A stretch of 64,000 nt of DNA from Opisthorchis felineus. Its lineage: Eukaryota > Platyhelminthes > Trematoda > Opisthorchiida > Opisthorchiidae. Positions 9,790 to 20,271 of the stretch are shown piece by piece. A program made the position numbers and the translations under genes. Under the pieces are notes generated by a model that was given only the letters and a program-made list of their open reading frames with translations, did no database searches and was not told where the DNA came from. The stretch spans positions 233,807-297,806 of the forward strand of contig SJOL01008686.1 of the NCBI GenBank assembly GCA_004794785.1. Reading direction: 5' to 3'. Within the stretch, counting starts at the first letter, position 1, and each line of letters starts with the position of its first letter.

Positions 9790-9970
9790 AAAATAATAAT
9801 CTTTCAGCTATATCACCCGGTATTTAGCTGCCACGCCACCCGAAGGAAGCACGAGTGCTGGGATACTGCCAGGTTGCCCAAGCCTAGACAGGGGAAGTCG
9901 AGATGCAGAGGTTGGGTTCGAACCACGGACCTTCCGATCAGTAGCTTCGCGCTCTAACCACAGCCACCAG
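9790..9970 (-). mobile_element. tRNA-derived SINE, minus orientation
   Basis: Reading minus: B box ggttcgaaccc, body with gcttgggcaacctggcagta, and the attattattt tail at its 3' end (plus 9790-9800). The A-box end lies near 9955-9970. It is homologous to the SINEs at 7225 and 11148. No clear target-site duplication was found by eye. Confidence 0.85.
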
Positions 9971-10426
9971 ATGTGCTGTTGTCCGCGATGACGATGTTAA
10001 TGAAGTCTGACTTGGATCAACTGATTAACGCTGGGAAAAAGTAGTTGGTGGTCGTGAGCATGTGTGTTTACTTCGCTCGCCAGACTACCTGCAGGATTTT
10101 CGAAAGCCAGTTCTGTTGAGGTGTACCCGTCTTCTGTCCCTGACATTCTGCACGGACCTACGTTGGCTGGTCAACACTCATAGGGTCCATCGGAATGTGA
10201 GTACCATTAGGGTCTTTGACCATGGGTCCGTGTACGGCATTTTTCTTCTGATTCAGCAAGATTGGTCAATGGTGTAGGTATTCATCGCCCTCTCTATCAC
10301 CTTCAACGTTACCATTTACTTTTAATACGTTCAATCCCGGAAATTGTCTCCGGGCTTTAAGTGGAGAAGGAACTTTCGTTTGTTATTTTCGTCCAGGCGT
10401 TTACTCGCAGGCTGGACTACAGCCTA
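9971..10426. other. unassigned intronic sequence
   Basis: No protein motif, RNA gene or repeat match recognised. Confidence 0.35.
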
Positions 10427-10475
10427 CCATCATCATCGACAGCATGACACCGATGCTTCTCTGCCGTACAGCCTA
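10427..10475 (-). mobile_element. RTE-like LINE 3' terminus, minus orientation
   Basis: The sequence catcatcatcgacagcatga followed by caccgatgcttctctgccgt is the reverse complement of the RTE 3' end found at 8065-8145. Only the terminus is recognisable. It sits head-on against a plus-strand RTE fragment beginning at about 10500. Confidence 0.65.
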
Positions 10476-10499
10476 GCAGCCGAATACTTTCCTCTTGTG

Positions 10500-11100
10500 T
10501 GCTCGCTGTGGGTCGCTTCCCGGTTAGGGCGGGCTGTATTGTTGGTATGGCTGCGAGACTTGGCCACTTCGGCCGGAGGCTCTGAGATGTTCAGGTCTTT
10601 CACCACCGATGTCTCCGAACTACAGCTGAGATTGGCTGGAACCGGAATTCTGAATGAAGTGTTCGGGTTTTGGTAAAGCAAACTGTAGTTCACTCGAAGA
10701 ATGCATCCAACACTGCAAGCTTAGGTGGCCAGGCCATGTGTTACGCATGCTCTGTTACCGTCTACCGAGAAGAGCGTCGTTTCCGTGTCTAATTTGGAGT
10801 GGCGGAAACCTAGAGGTGGATAGAATTTCACATAGCAGAAGGGAATGAAGGATATTACGAAAGGTTTGGGTGCTGTTGGTGTCAGTGGCTTTGATGCTGT
10901 GAGTTTCTATCCAGACTGTCTGGCTGAGTGCTGAAAGTGTAGGCACCTGGGGTGTTTGTGTTAGGCTAGCCCTAGATCCCCCTCCCTACTCAATTTCTCT
11001 CTGTTTTCCATTATGAGGCTTTACTCATATAAAGTGACATGGTTGTGTAGGAGTGAAGCAATAATGTTCTCATGTGTTGCTGTCAATGATGATGATGCGG
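10500..11100 (+). mobile_element. RTE-like LINE C-terminal region and 3' end
   Basis: Frame-shifted plus translations give RAVLLVW (from RSVLLYGCETW), FHHRCLRTTAEI, then LRWPGHVLRM and RLPRRASF, followed by the 3' UTR and gttgctgtcaatgatgatga at 11085-11100. Motif order agrees with the RTE copies at 39590 and 52000. It is multiply frameshifted and non-functional. Confidence 0.75.
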
Positions 11101-11147
11101 TAGGGACATGGGGTTTTTCGTCTCTCAAGAGGCCAGTCCTTGGCTGG

Positions 11148-11330
11148 GAGATGCGAGATGGCTCAGTGGTTAGAGCGGGAATTTACTGACCGGAAGGTCC
11201 GTGGTTCGAACCCGACCTCTGCCTCTCGACTTCCCCTGTTTAGGCTTGGGCAACCTGGCAGTATCCCAGCCCTCGTGCTTCCTTCGCGTGGCATGGCAGT
11301 TAGGCGCCGAAAGGGTGCTACAGCTGAACT
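11148..11330 (+). mobile_element. tRNA-derived SINE with perfect 13-bp target-site duplication
   Basis: Starts with a tRNA-like head: A box atggctcagtggttagagcg, B box ggttcgaaccc. The body (ggcttgggcaacctggcagt) ends gggtgctacagctgaact. The 13-base sequence agtccttggctgg is present on both sides, at 11135-11147 and 11331-11343, identical. The intact duplication and intact boxes suggest a fairly young insertion. It is the best reference copy of this family in the window. Confidence 0.95.
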
Positions 11331-11343
11331 AGTCCTTGGCTGG

Positions 11344-12410
11344 TCGCTTTACATTTGGAAAGACCCTCCGCATATGTGGCGCTTGTTCTAAAGTGCAAAA
11401 TAGGACATTTGAAGCCGGGGAATGTACGGGAATTCCAGGAGACCGTTTCTTAAACCACTCCACATAAAACTTTGCAAGATCGTCTCTTAGTAAAACAGAA
11501 GTGAGTATGGCTTTTGCTTGCTTTATTGATGGGGTATCTTTCAGGAAGCATTCCCAAAGAGTGGCCTTGTGCTCGTTCACAGCAATCGACGTGGGAACGT
11601 GTCGAATTTTTGGTCGCCTGGCCAGAAAGTTGTCACCTTTTAAGCGGTGGAGAGGCCGGGAAATGAGAGGGCTAAATACTTGTTTAGAAAGCATATTTGA
11701 TTCGACTTTCCTCCAGTCGTTTGTGTCCTTAACACTTGCTTCCAGAGCTCTGGATGAGACATTGATTTTGGATTCCAGAGACAATGTGTAACATTGGCAA
11801 TGGCCTTCTGGTTCACTCCTTGGTTCATCCATGAGGTCATTTGTGGACGTCCGGATGCTGTACACGTTAGCTATACATATTGTAGAGGGAGCAAGTGCGC
11901 ATGAATGGTTCCGACACGCTGCTGAGTATTTCTGTTGGCGCGTCGTTAGGGCTGGTGCATTCTTGTTGGAACCATGACAAGCAACCATTACACGGCATTC
12001 GATTTTTCACATTCGATGGGCAGCTGTTCCACCGTCCGTTCAACCATCTGTTCTTGGCGATGGGCTTCCAGACGCTGTCGAGAGAGAACGACAAAGGCGG
12101 AACTAGTTTCGGACCTACAGTGCGCATTAGTTCCTTTAAGTGGCGATGCAGTTGACAAAATGGCAAACAGGTTCTGGAGGCTAATAGACTCTCGTCGATG
12201 GTAGACAATCTCAGGGTTGGGTTTTGGGTTCGGGTGTGAAGCCCATACTACATACCTACCTGTTTCTCGGTTAACAGGTGTTTCGGATGAATCGTGAGTC
12301 AAGCGGAGGGCTTGTGAACGAAATTTAGTGGCGCAATTCACAGATGTTCCTTTGCGGGCAGCGGAATCGGGACGCCTTCAGGTCTTCGATAACAGTTGTC
12401 TCAGAACCAT
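11344..12410 (-). other. unidentified minus-strand open frames, probably transposon-derived
   Basis: The minus frame 11988-11329 stays open for 219 codons and overlaps 12208-11867 and 12341-11988 in other frames, as if one longer protein had frameshifted. It is rich in Arg, Lys and Ser and includes GDNFLARRPKIRHVPTSIAV and LAKFYVEWFKKRSPG. I do not recognise the family. The last codons run into the SINE boundary at 11343. A degenerate retroelement ORF is the simplest guess; a host exon is less likely because no splice sites were seen. Confidence 0.35.
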
Positions 12411-13090
12411 AGCTCTGGTAGGTTAATGCCAACAAATCCCCAACGATACTATTAGAAAGCGAGTATTCGGCTGTGCAACAGGGGTTTCAATCGAAGACTG
12501 TGTCCACTAACAAAGCTGAGGTGTCCTGGTCATTCCGAATCATCGTCCATCCAAAAGGGCGCTGTTTTCCGTGTTCAGTTCAGAGGAGTCTAAGCGGAGT
12601 TGTGGTCAGCCTTATACCTGGACAGAGTTGGCGTTTTTGTGCACGGTGTCTCAATCAGGTGCTGAGGAAAAACTCGAGGCTTGCACCCACTTTTCCAGTA
12701 GCCTCCCGACAACCTTCCGTCGGTGGTGAACGTCGAGTCCTGTCGGGTCTTAGCCTGTTTGGGAGACAGTGCAAGCATTGGTGACCTCCGATACCAACTT
12801 GTGCTGAACTTAACAGACCGGTTGATCCCGGTGATGTCCGCAATTTGCTGACCGCTTCCCTAGGTTCAACCAATCGATAATATGATTCATGATGTCTGAG
12901 GCACCGGTACATGCATTCCCACTGCTATAGATCAGTTAGATGTCACTACTACATGTTCGTTACGGCACTTACAGAATGTTTTTTTTGGTGTATCCTACGA
13001 TAAACCGCCCACCCGTTTCATAACTTTTGGATTTGGGATTCGGTTGTGGACGAGTGTTACTCCAGTGAGGAACGAGTGCTGCTGTGGCAC
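12411..13090. other. unassigned intronic sequence
   Basis: Short minus frames around 12912-12590 share the theme GCREATGKVG in one frame and GYWKSGCKP in another, but no family is recognisable. Confidence 0.3.
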
Positions 13091-13094
13091 AGTG

Positions 13095-13200
13095 TTCAGC
13101 GAACAGTTACTGACCCAGGTGGCTGTGGCTCGAATTGTTTACCCCTGATTCGGCTGGGCAACGTGACAGTATCTCAGTCTCATTGGCACAGCAATTAGAA
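13095..13200 (+). mobile_element. degenerate SINE fragment
   Basis: The sequence ggctcgaattgtt recalls the B box, and gggcaacgtgacagtatctc followed by tggcacagcaattag matches the SINE body. The head is lost. Confidence 0.55.
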
Positions 13201-13419
13201 ATAAGTCATGAGTTGTTAACATATCGTTTACTTTCAGCAGTCTCAGGACGCAAGACATGCCGCATTTATACGACAGGCGTATGGTAACAGATAGTGAGAA
13301 AAACGACATTTTTTTACCAGGGTGGAAGATCAATTTAAAGGTAGATATGAGTTTGTGGTCAATATTTTTGCGCACACAAGGGCGGCCTTCTATGGTTGAT
13401 GCATGCGGCTCCACTAATT

Positions 13420-13505
13420 GCTTAATTTAGTTCAATTTAATTGGTTCAGCTGTAACACCCTTTCGCTGTCTGGCTGCCAGCATGGCAGTAGTTCAGCTGT
13501 TGTGC
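13420..13505 (-). mobile_element. SINE 3' fragment with AATT tail, minus orientation
   Basis: The stretch ggttcagctgtaacaccctt is the reverse complement of the SINE end (agggtgctacagctgaac), preceded on the plus strand by a tail of ttaatttagttcaatttaat. It is truncated after about 60 bases of body. Confidence 0.6.
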
Positions 13506-13972
13506 TTCTTTTCAGGCTCCGCATCGGCTATGCATGCGGGATGCTGCAGCTGAACGACTGAATTAGGTGTACTAGGTCACCATTTGCATTTTATCTAACT
13601 CAGACCATCCAATGGGTAAACTTATCTATTAGCGACTGACCCTGGGTCTATCCCCATGAGCACTTATAGCTCGACAACTGACGATTGCCTGACACATTTC
13701 TGGAGTCATCACGTGAGATGAAATGTCTGGAGTTAACTGTGTGCACGCTACGACGGCCTGATTCCATGCGCACTCCAAATTTCATCAATGATCTTAGTAA
13801 GCTTGAGTTCTTTCACTCTGATCTTGAACTGCAATGTGTGACAACTACATAGGAACCATTGTATTACCTAGTTTGACGAATTCAAACTGAGACTGAAAGT
13901 TATCACAGTTGTCTCATTCCGTTACTGCTTTTTTCCTGTCTGTACTCTTTTATGTCTCTTCGCATGTGCCAG

Positions 13973-14238
13973 GTTTCTCATGAAACTCTCCCATGAGACA
14001 GTCACCATGGAGCTGAAAAACGGCACCCAAGTTCACGGTAGCATAGCTGGCGTGGATGTGTCGATGAACACTCATCTGCGTTCCGTAACAGTTACGCTGA
14101 AGAACCGAGAATCCATGAACCTGGACACTCTGACCGTGCGTGGCAATAACATTCGATACTTCATCCTACCCGAGAGCCTTCCGTTGGACACGCTGCTGAT
14201 CGATGAGGGTCCTCCGAAACGTAAACCCGGTCGTGAAG
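13973..14238 (+). CDS. SNRPD1: Sm D1, coding exon 2 (Sm fold)
   Basis: Encodes nearly the whole Sm fold of Sm D1, a core protein of the spliceosomal snRNP heptameric ring that binds the U-rich Sm site of U1, U2, U4 and U5 snRNAs in the nucleus. The frame reads [20 protein letters not shown], with the Sm1 motif ([17 protein letters not shown]) and Sm2 motif ([17 protein letters not shown]), ending in a basic KRKPGRE stretch. The acceptor tgtgccAG precedes 13973 and the donor is GAAG|GTAATT at 14239 (phase 1). Conservation with animal Sm D1 is very high. A methionine at 13980 could be mistaken for the start, but FL directly upstream and exon 1 at 4236 show the true N-terminus. Confidence 0.97.
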
Positions 14239-15360
14239 GTAATTAATACCCTGTCTTGGAAACGTTCTGTGTTGCTTTTGGAACTCGTGTTTTCAAGTTC
14301 GAAATACCTAGGTGATTATGGGCTGTCTCAAGCTCAATATAGTTGCTTTTGTGTATTCTAATAAGTTGACGATCCTTAGTGGTCGAGTTACAAGTTGTTG
14401 CTTAGCCTTTTTCATGTCTTGGTTACCAGCTTTTCAACTCAGGTTTCATCTAAATTCATCGATGTATCTGAGATGATTTCGGGCGGATTGTCACAATCCT
14501 ATGGAGTATGCCTTTCAGACGGAAATGTGCACCGACAACTAAAGATGCGATACAAATGCACGGTCCAATTGCACCTAACGACCCAGGATTGTAACAGGCT
14601 TGAATAAGCGTCATGGAAATCCAAAGTATTGTTGGTAGAATTCCTACCCGATTTTGCTCAGCGCATTCTTTGCCTGATCATGATTACTCTGATATATCTG
14701 ACACGATACTGATCAAAATATCTTCCGTTTGGATTCACTCATGATTTTTCGATTGCTCCTGCATAGACTTAGGATTGTCTTAGCACTCGTTAATGCCCCG
14801 GGTTCCACATAGGCTGCACACCACAGCTTAGCAATGTGATTTTTGACTGTTTTTAGTTGTGTAGTTGGGGATAGTCTTCCTGCAGTGGGGCTGTTTACAA
14901 CTGAAGACGTGCCTTTTCATATGCCAGCTGACTTGAAAAACACTTCATTATGCTGTTACGCTGTATGACCCAAACGGTTTGTACTACTCCATTCATTTAT
15001 TCATTCATTAACAGCAATATGCCAGTAATTCGCTTAGCTGTCGTACCACATATCACAAGCGCTTCGTGTTGGTCTGTTTGGGTGAATTATACCCACTCAG
15101 AACTCACGCGATTCGGATTACATAATTTGTTAATTCGCCGAACATTGAACTAGAAAAGTCTCTAGTAAGTTTTATGCATTACCCTCATCCGTATATGGCC
15201 TCAGCTTTTCGTTCTACGCGTCAGCCGTCACTCTGACATAAAGTTGGCTGATCACTTCACAAAAGCTAGCTACAGTGAGACCAGTGAATGTGTTTACTTT
15301 GACAGCGTATCATCTCCGTTATAATGTTTGAAAGACCACGTTCGTTGTCCATATTTGTAG
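14239..15360 (+). other. intron 2 of Sm D1
   Basis: GT donor at 14239, acceptor atatttgtAG at 15359-15360. About 1.1 kb with no recognised repeat or gene. Confidence 0.85.
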
Positions 15361-15455
15361 TCCCACCAGTCATTCGAGGCCGTGGGCGCGGTTTACGCGG
15401 TCGTGGACGTGGAGGGCCTCGCGGACGCTCACGCGGTCCTCCCATACGGTATTAG
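15361..15455 (+). CDS. SNRPD1: Sm D1, coding exon 3 (RG-rich tail)
   Basis: Completes the split codon (G|TC, Val), then encodes PPVIRGRGRGLRGRGRGG followed by PRGRSRGPPIRY and a TAG stop at 15453-15455. Sm D1 family members end in an Arg-Gly repeat tail that is symmetrically dimethylated by PRMT5 and bound by SMN. Here the RG tail is shorter and more varied (Leu, Pro and Ser interrupt it) than the long RG run of vertebrates. With exons 1 and 2 the protein is 124 residues, close to the usual size. Confidence 0.95.
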
Positions 15456-15528
15456 GCGAGCACAAGTCGGCGGAAGACGCATCTTACCACTGGGTGCTTT
15501 TTTTAATGGTTCCCCCCGAACAAGTGCT

Positions 15529-15534
15529 AATAAA
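15529..15534 (+). terminator. polyadenylation signal of Sm D1
   Basis: AATAAA, 74 bases after the Sm D1 stop codon, in AT-rich sequence. It implies a very short 3' UTR. Confidence 0.8.
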
Positions 15535-15559
15535 ACACGTTTTGTATATATACGAATGT

Positions 15560-17435
15560 GTTGTTGTCTCGTCTTCTGTTGTAATTAAGAAAGGCGCTAC
15601 TAAAATGGTTCCATGCAAAGTTCTCAATCTCACGTGCATATAGCATGAGCATATAGCTGTACACACAAAAAAACGCGAGCGTAGACTGTTGTAGTTCGGG
15701 GTAGGTAGTTAGGGAGGATTGTAGTTTTTAGGCGAATCTATGGGAGGAGGTCATATGTACATGTGAAAAGAAAACTAAGGTAGAGGCATGCACGTACACG
15801 AGTACTATATCGTAGGTGAATAAGTCAGTGCGTGGTCAGGTGGATGGACGGAAACGTGAGCGGGTTCGGTGTCCACTAACGAAGGGCAGTTCTGTTCCGC
15901 GTAGCTAAATGGAGGGGGGAAGACAGGAGTGGTGTTAGTGACGAAAAGTTCTGATTTACTGCTTCGTGACTTCCCCACTTTTCTTTCGTGCCTTGTTGGC
16001 GTATGCAACGGTTCACAGTTACCACGTTTCAGACGTACATTCTAAACCACCACCAAAGCAGCAAGAGCTGGTCAATGTAAATGATCCCAGTGCTTTTATA
16101 CCCGATAAACGTGTTGGGAACTCGGTGAGAGAGTTTACTAGGGCAGATTTGTGCAGTACCGTTTGGTTACATCGACAACCCACGAATGCACACTGTATCC
16201 AGAATCTCGCACTAGGTTGACAAGTGGATAGAGGTATGACAATCTTCCAGCCTGGAACGGATGTGCTTCCTAAGATTTTGATTGCTGAAAGAGTTACGCC
16301 TACGAACGCTGCCTTGTGATCAGGTTTTGGAGCCAAATGCTCTGTGTTTGGATGCCGCGGCAGTACCACCAGCTCGCGCACAAGCACAACCGCTTGGCAT
16401 GCATTGCTGCTGGTGATAATGTGCGGTGCAAGAGAATCCACGTTCCAGTAGTAGAAGAAAAAAACAAGTTATCTGTTTATTCAAAATATACGTTTCTCGA
16501 GAAGCTAAGCTCAAGTAGATCCCTGTCTTTCCATGTGGGTGGATGCTTCTTCTAAACAGGTATCCAGGTTACGGTAGGAGCCCTCTGTTGTTTGAGACCT
16601 GTTGTGTCAGTTGGCCATGAAATGCACAAAACAGATGGCTACGAGTTAAAAACCCATTGTGCAAAGCCCGGATAGGTGCAGTAGGGCCTACCGCTATTAC
16701 ATTTTGAAAGGTTGGATTTCCACATATCATAGGGAGCCATCTCTTTGGTGGTCAAAATATTCGGTCGTTACGAGTTGAACTATGCAGTAACAGAATGACA
16801 TTTAGGTCGCACGCCCAAGTATTTCTGCCCGACGTAACTACAGTGCCTGCATGAAGGTCTCTTGCAGATGAGCAATCCTGCGTCCACCATCCGGCTGATC
16901 AGTTTTGATATATTATGCATACAATGCAAATCCGGCCTGATTGATATGAAATTTAGTGGCATGCTGGCAAGGTAATCTCAGTTTCGTTGATTTGCAGAGG
17001 TCGGATTGGATGAAAGGAATGCCACTGAGCGCGTTCATCATCCTTAAATCATCGCAATTTACTGACGATCTCCGGATGACAGTTAAACTGACCAAGGAAA
17101 AGGAAGACGCACAAACACGGAAATGAAGATCAGCATCACGCATCGAAGATTATTTGTACTTTCAGACTGCTAGCACTCCCATGCGCTAGTCTTATGTACC
17201 AAATACTCGACCTTTAGGTTAGATCAGGGTCCTCAAGTGGCGATTTGGTCTTGAGCTGGGTACGTGCAACCCAAGTTTCTCTGAATCATTTCGGAAGGCA
17301 GAATATCTTCGAACTGAGACTAAGAGTTAAGAAAAAATTGATATTTCTGAACTACAGAGACACTGCCGAGGGAAAAATGAGTCAAACGGAAGGCGAGCTC
17401 ACCTATTTCATGTCGGATCTGAAACTGGGGTGCGT
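15560..17435. other. interval between the converging genes
   Basis: Separates the Sm D1 poly(A) signal from the stop codon of the acyltransferase gene and probably includes the latter's 3' UTR. A minus-strand AATAAA lies at 16481-16476 (plus tttatt), the only good candidate signal for that gene. A Cys-rich minus frame of 140 codons (16441-16019) is open but has no motif I know and may be chance. Confidence 0.45.
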
Positions 17436-17921
17436 CTACCTCCTACTCCTCTTTGAATCATTTTGGCCTGAAAATAAGGCACTTGGGAGTTTGGCGGGTT
17501 TTATCAGCTTGGCCAACAGACCATCCGCACTTGAGACCCCTGCGGTGGCACCCAGAGACCCTCGGCGGTTCGGGATCAGATCGAAACTGGTCACATCTGT
17601 GGATAGCCGTGATGGACGCCGCCGTCTGTTATGCACAGTGATCAGACTGGGACGTTTCTGCTTGGGTTGCCGACTGTCGATAGCTTGTGATTTGCGCTCC
17701 GGATTCTGCCGAGTCTTTCGACCTGGAATCAACCTTTCAGCCAGTGAGGCGTGTGAGCAGGTTTTGGCAGGTTGGGTGATAGGGACAACCAACCGGTTTG
17801 GGGAACTCCGTGATCGTTCTGGCACTTCTATTACTTCTGTCTCCGGTGCTGCAACCACAAGATCCTCGTCTTCCAGGTCGTCTTCCTCGTCGTCAAATCC
17901 TTCGATGTAGAAATCGGGATC
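17436..17921 (-). CDS. WSD1-like acyltransferase, exon 8 (acidic/basic C-terminus)
   Basis: Last coding exon, residues 1390-1550 of the assembled protein. The acceptor is cgcacgttttgcAG before 17921, phase 0, matching exon 7. It starts DPDFYIEGFDDEEDDLEDED (acidic patch) and turns strongly basic (IPGRKTRQNPERKSQ, NRRRRPSRLS) before the stop TAG at 17438-17436. No known domain; the composition suggests an intrinsically disordered cytosolic tail. The open frame also extends upstream of the acceptor to 18011, but that would not join exon 7 in phase. A 221-codon plus frame lies exactly antisense and is a shadow. Confidence 0.7.
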   Translation of the reverse strand, partial: DPDFYIEGFDDEEDDLEDEDLVVAAPETEVIEVPERSRSSPNRLVVPITQPAKTCSHASLAERLIPGRKTRQNPERKSQAIDSRQPKQKRPSLITVHNRRRRPSRLSTDVTSFDLIPNRRGSLGATAGVSSADGLLAKLIKPAKLPSALFSGQNDSKRSRR

Positions 17922-19842
17922 CTGCAAAACGTGCGGACATTTTTTAATGCTGCGATTATGGAGGCGTTCGGGAGAAAAATAGGCGTCATGAACATCAGAA
18001 TCGGACGTCAAGTTTGGTACTCTATTAATGATGATCTCATTTCAGTAGTGTCAGGGTATAGATGCAGCTGACTAGCGACCGGGATAGGGGGTGCCCAACG
18101 CTTAAGGCAATCACCTTTACGAACTAGGTGACTAGTTGCCACCTCATTTGACCAATGTATCCAGCCAAACATGGGTGGTGAAATTTGAGCACACAAGTGA
18201 GTCTTCAAAACTAAGGATTCGATCACGAACAACCTAACGACGGTCATCCAGAGGAATTTCTGGCGAACGCGAGCCCCAGTCAAGTGTCACGACCGTGACG
18301 GTCCCAAAAATGGAATTATTCATCAGCCAGCAGACCTTTGTGAGGCGCTTATTCATCACACAACTGACGTAAGTACAATCGGTTGTGATGCAATCAAATT
18401 CAGGATCCCGTCAATCGACCGACAGTCGTTCAAAGGCTTAAACGTGAGTCGTGCTCAGCTGGTCATTTCGAGACAACTAAAATATTGTACGGAAATCCCT
18501 ACCAATGCGTTTAATGAAAGCTTAACAAGGAAGAGCCACCAACTCAACCTTGGAACTTCTGGTAGCTTTAAAGCACAGGGTCTGCGCAAAAGATGTCCCT
18601 CCTGTCGTCTGTCGAGCGCGTTTTTGTCGTCACGACACTTATCCTCCCGAGCACAGTAGATGCAGCTGTCAATCGCCTTTACGACCCTAACGTGTATGAG
18701 CAAAACAGTTTACTACCAGTTGCTGTAATTTAGTAGGTGCACCAAGATGCTTGCATCAGAGACCATCGGAAGGTTGATGGGCTACTCATTACGCTATAAA
18801 CACCTGTCTTCCCAGGCACCGGTTGACGTCTCCGTCTCTATCTCTGTATCTTGTACTTCCTCGCACCAGTCGGCATTTGCGTGCTGTTTTCTCCTTTGGC
18901 TTAATGTCTTTTATTCTGCAAATGTAAGGGCAAGGAAAAGAACGGTGCGAAAAACTATTCGGTCTACAATTACAGTCTTCTTTGCTCACAAATATCACGT
19001 AAAAACTAAGATATCCTCAGCAAATTAGGCGTTTGCGCGACTTCCGTCATTGAGGGCAAATTATTAGGATAGGAGTAGAGTCAAGACGGAGCATTGAAAC
19101 TTAGAAAGTTTTTCGCTGATAGGAACAATTAAGGCACGATCCAAGCCGATCACCCGTTCAGTACGGTGGCGGTGCCTGGACGACATGGATTGGAAATAAA
19201 TCAAGTTACTTATGAGTAGCTCGACTGAATCCGTAATTTTTCGCACCAGGTCATCGCGTCGCTACGGTTAGCTATGGGTTCTGGTGGATTCTGATTACAA
19301 AATCGGTCGAAAGGAAGTGTTTTGAGGGGGCATTAGATAATTTCATCTTTTCGGGTTACAGATTACATTGCAGAGACGTTGACCGCGACCAGTGAAGTAT
19401 CTCGACGAATTCCATTTCGAGTGCCAGGACCATATTTTGGCGTCCCGACGAACAAAACACCCAACAGAATACTCAGAAGTGAATCGGAAACCTTCTGTCA
19501 GAAGGGCCAACCAAAAACAATATCAGATTTTTACGAAGTTATCATCCTCCATTCAGTTACGACCTGCATGAAAATTGGTTGAGATCTTTGACCTACAATG
19601 ACTGAGAAAGGCAATTCCGTAGGATTTCGATGCCCGAGTGAAAAAACTAAAGGACGATCTGTGTCGTACATCAGATTAGTTGGAGGCTCTGTTGTTTGGT
19701 GCACTTGCCTCATTTATCTAGGTACTCAAGGTTGTCAGTAACTTCCGGTGTTTGGCTTGGTTGGTCGTTGACCTAGGCCAGGTCAAACATGTCACAAATT
19801 TTGAGACGAATAAAATAACCACAAAATATAGGCAAAACTCAC
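17922..19842 (-). other. intron between acyltransferase exons 7 and 8
   Basis: No transposon or RNA gene identified in these 1.9 kb. Confidence 0.6.
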
Positions 19843-20271
19843 CTCATCAAAGTCACCTCCTTCGAGGGATTTGGAATTTTGTTGTCTCACGTAGCCGTCG
19901 GTCCCTGATAGTTTGCTAGGGGAAGGTCGTATGATTAGCGTTGAGCCCTCCGTGGTGTATGAGTTGAAAGTATCGGACTTATTCCTCCGCATTTCCACTT
20001 TAGATGACTCCGTTGGATGCTTCGTCGTCACCGTGGATCGTCCATTAGCGAAGCGAGCAGTCAATATATCTTCCGAGGATGGCAAGTCACCCAGTTCCGT
20101 ATTGATACCCAAACTACCGAGACTGCACCTTTGCTTGAGCTCTCTCAGTAAAGCACAGAATTCCGCACGAAGAGTTCCCAACTCTTGTTCGGTGAGGCGG
20201 TGTCGCACGGAGCCTGTGCAAGTCGCCGCGTCGGTTAGTTGTTGCTGAACCCAGCGGAGACGATCTTGAAG
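19843..20271 (-). CDS. WSD1-like acyltransferase, exon 7
   Basis: Residues 1247-1389. The acceptor is tattccttactAG before 20271; the donor is GATGAG|GTGAGT at 19842; both ends are phase 0. It starts LQDRLRWVQQQLTDAATC and continues through RHRLTEQELGTLRAEFCALL and LRELKQRC, a Leu/Glu/Gln-rich amphipathic stretch that could form a short coiled coil or helix, then becomes Ser/Thr-rich. No known domain. Membership in the gene rests on splice consensus, phase and strand, not on family similarity. Confidence 0.65.

Larger units (their letters stand above)
4250..13972 (+). other. intron 1 of Sm D1 (about 9.7 kb, transposon-filled)
   Basis: The donor is AG|GTTGGT at 4250 and the acceptor is tgtgccAG at 13971-13972, preceded by a pyrimidine-rich stretch (gcttttttcctgtctgtactc). 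The intron contains a gypsy remnant, at least four RTE fragments, two full SINEs and two SINE pieces, itemised separately. I found no other host coding sequence in it. Confidence 0.8.

Noticed and set aside
16019..16441. 140-codon minus frame as a gene between the two host genes
   Set aside because: No recognisable motif, no splice or regulatory context, and it lies where the acyltransferase 3' UTR is expected; kept only as a note.
17245..17910. 221-codon plus-strand open frame
   Set aside because: Exactly antisense to acyltransferase exon 8; its Ser-rich end is the complement of the acidic and basic codons there, and it has no motif of its own.
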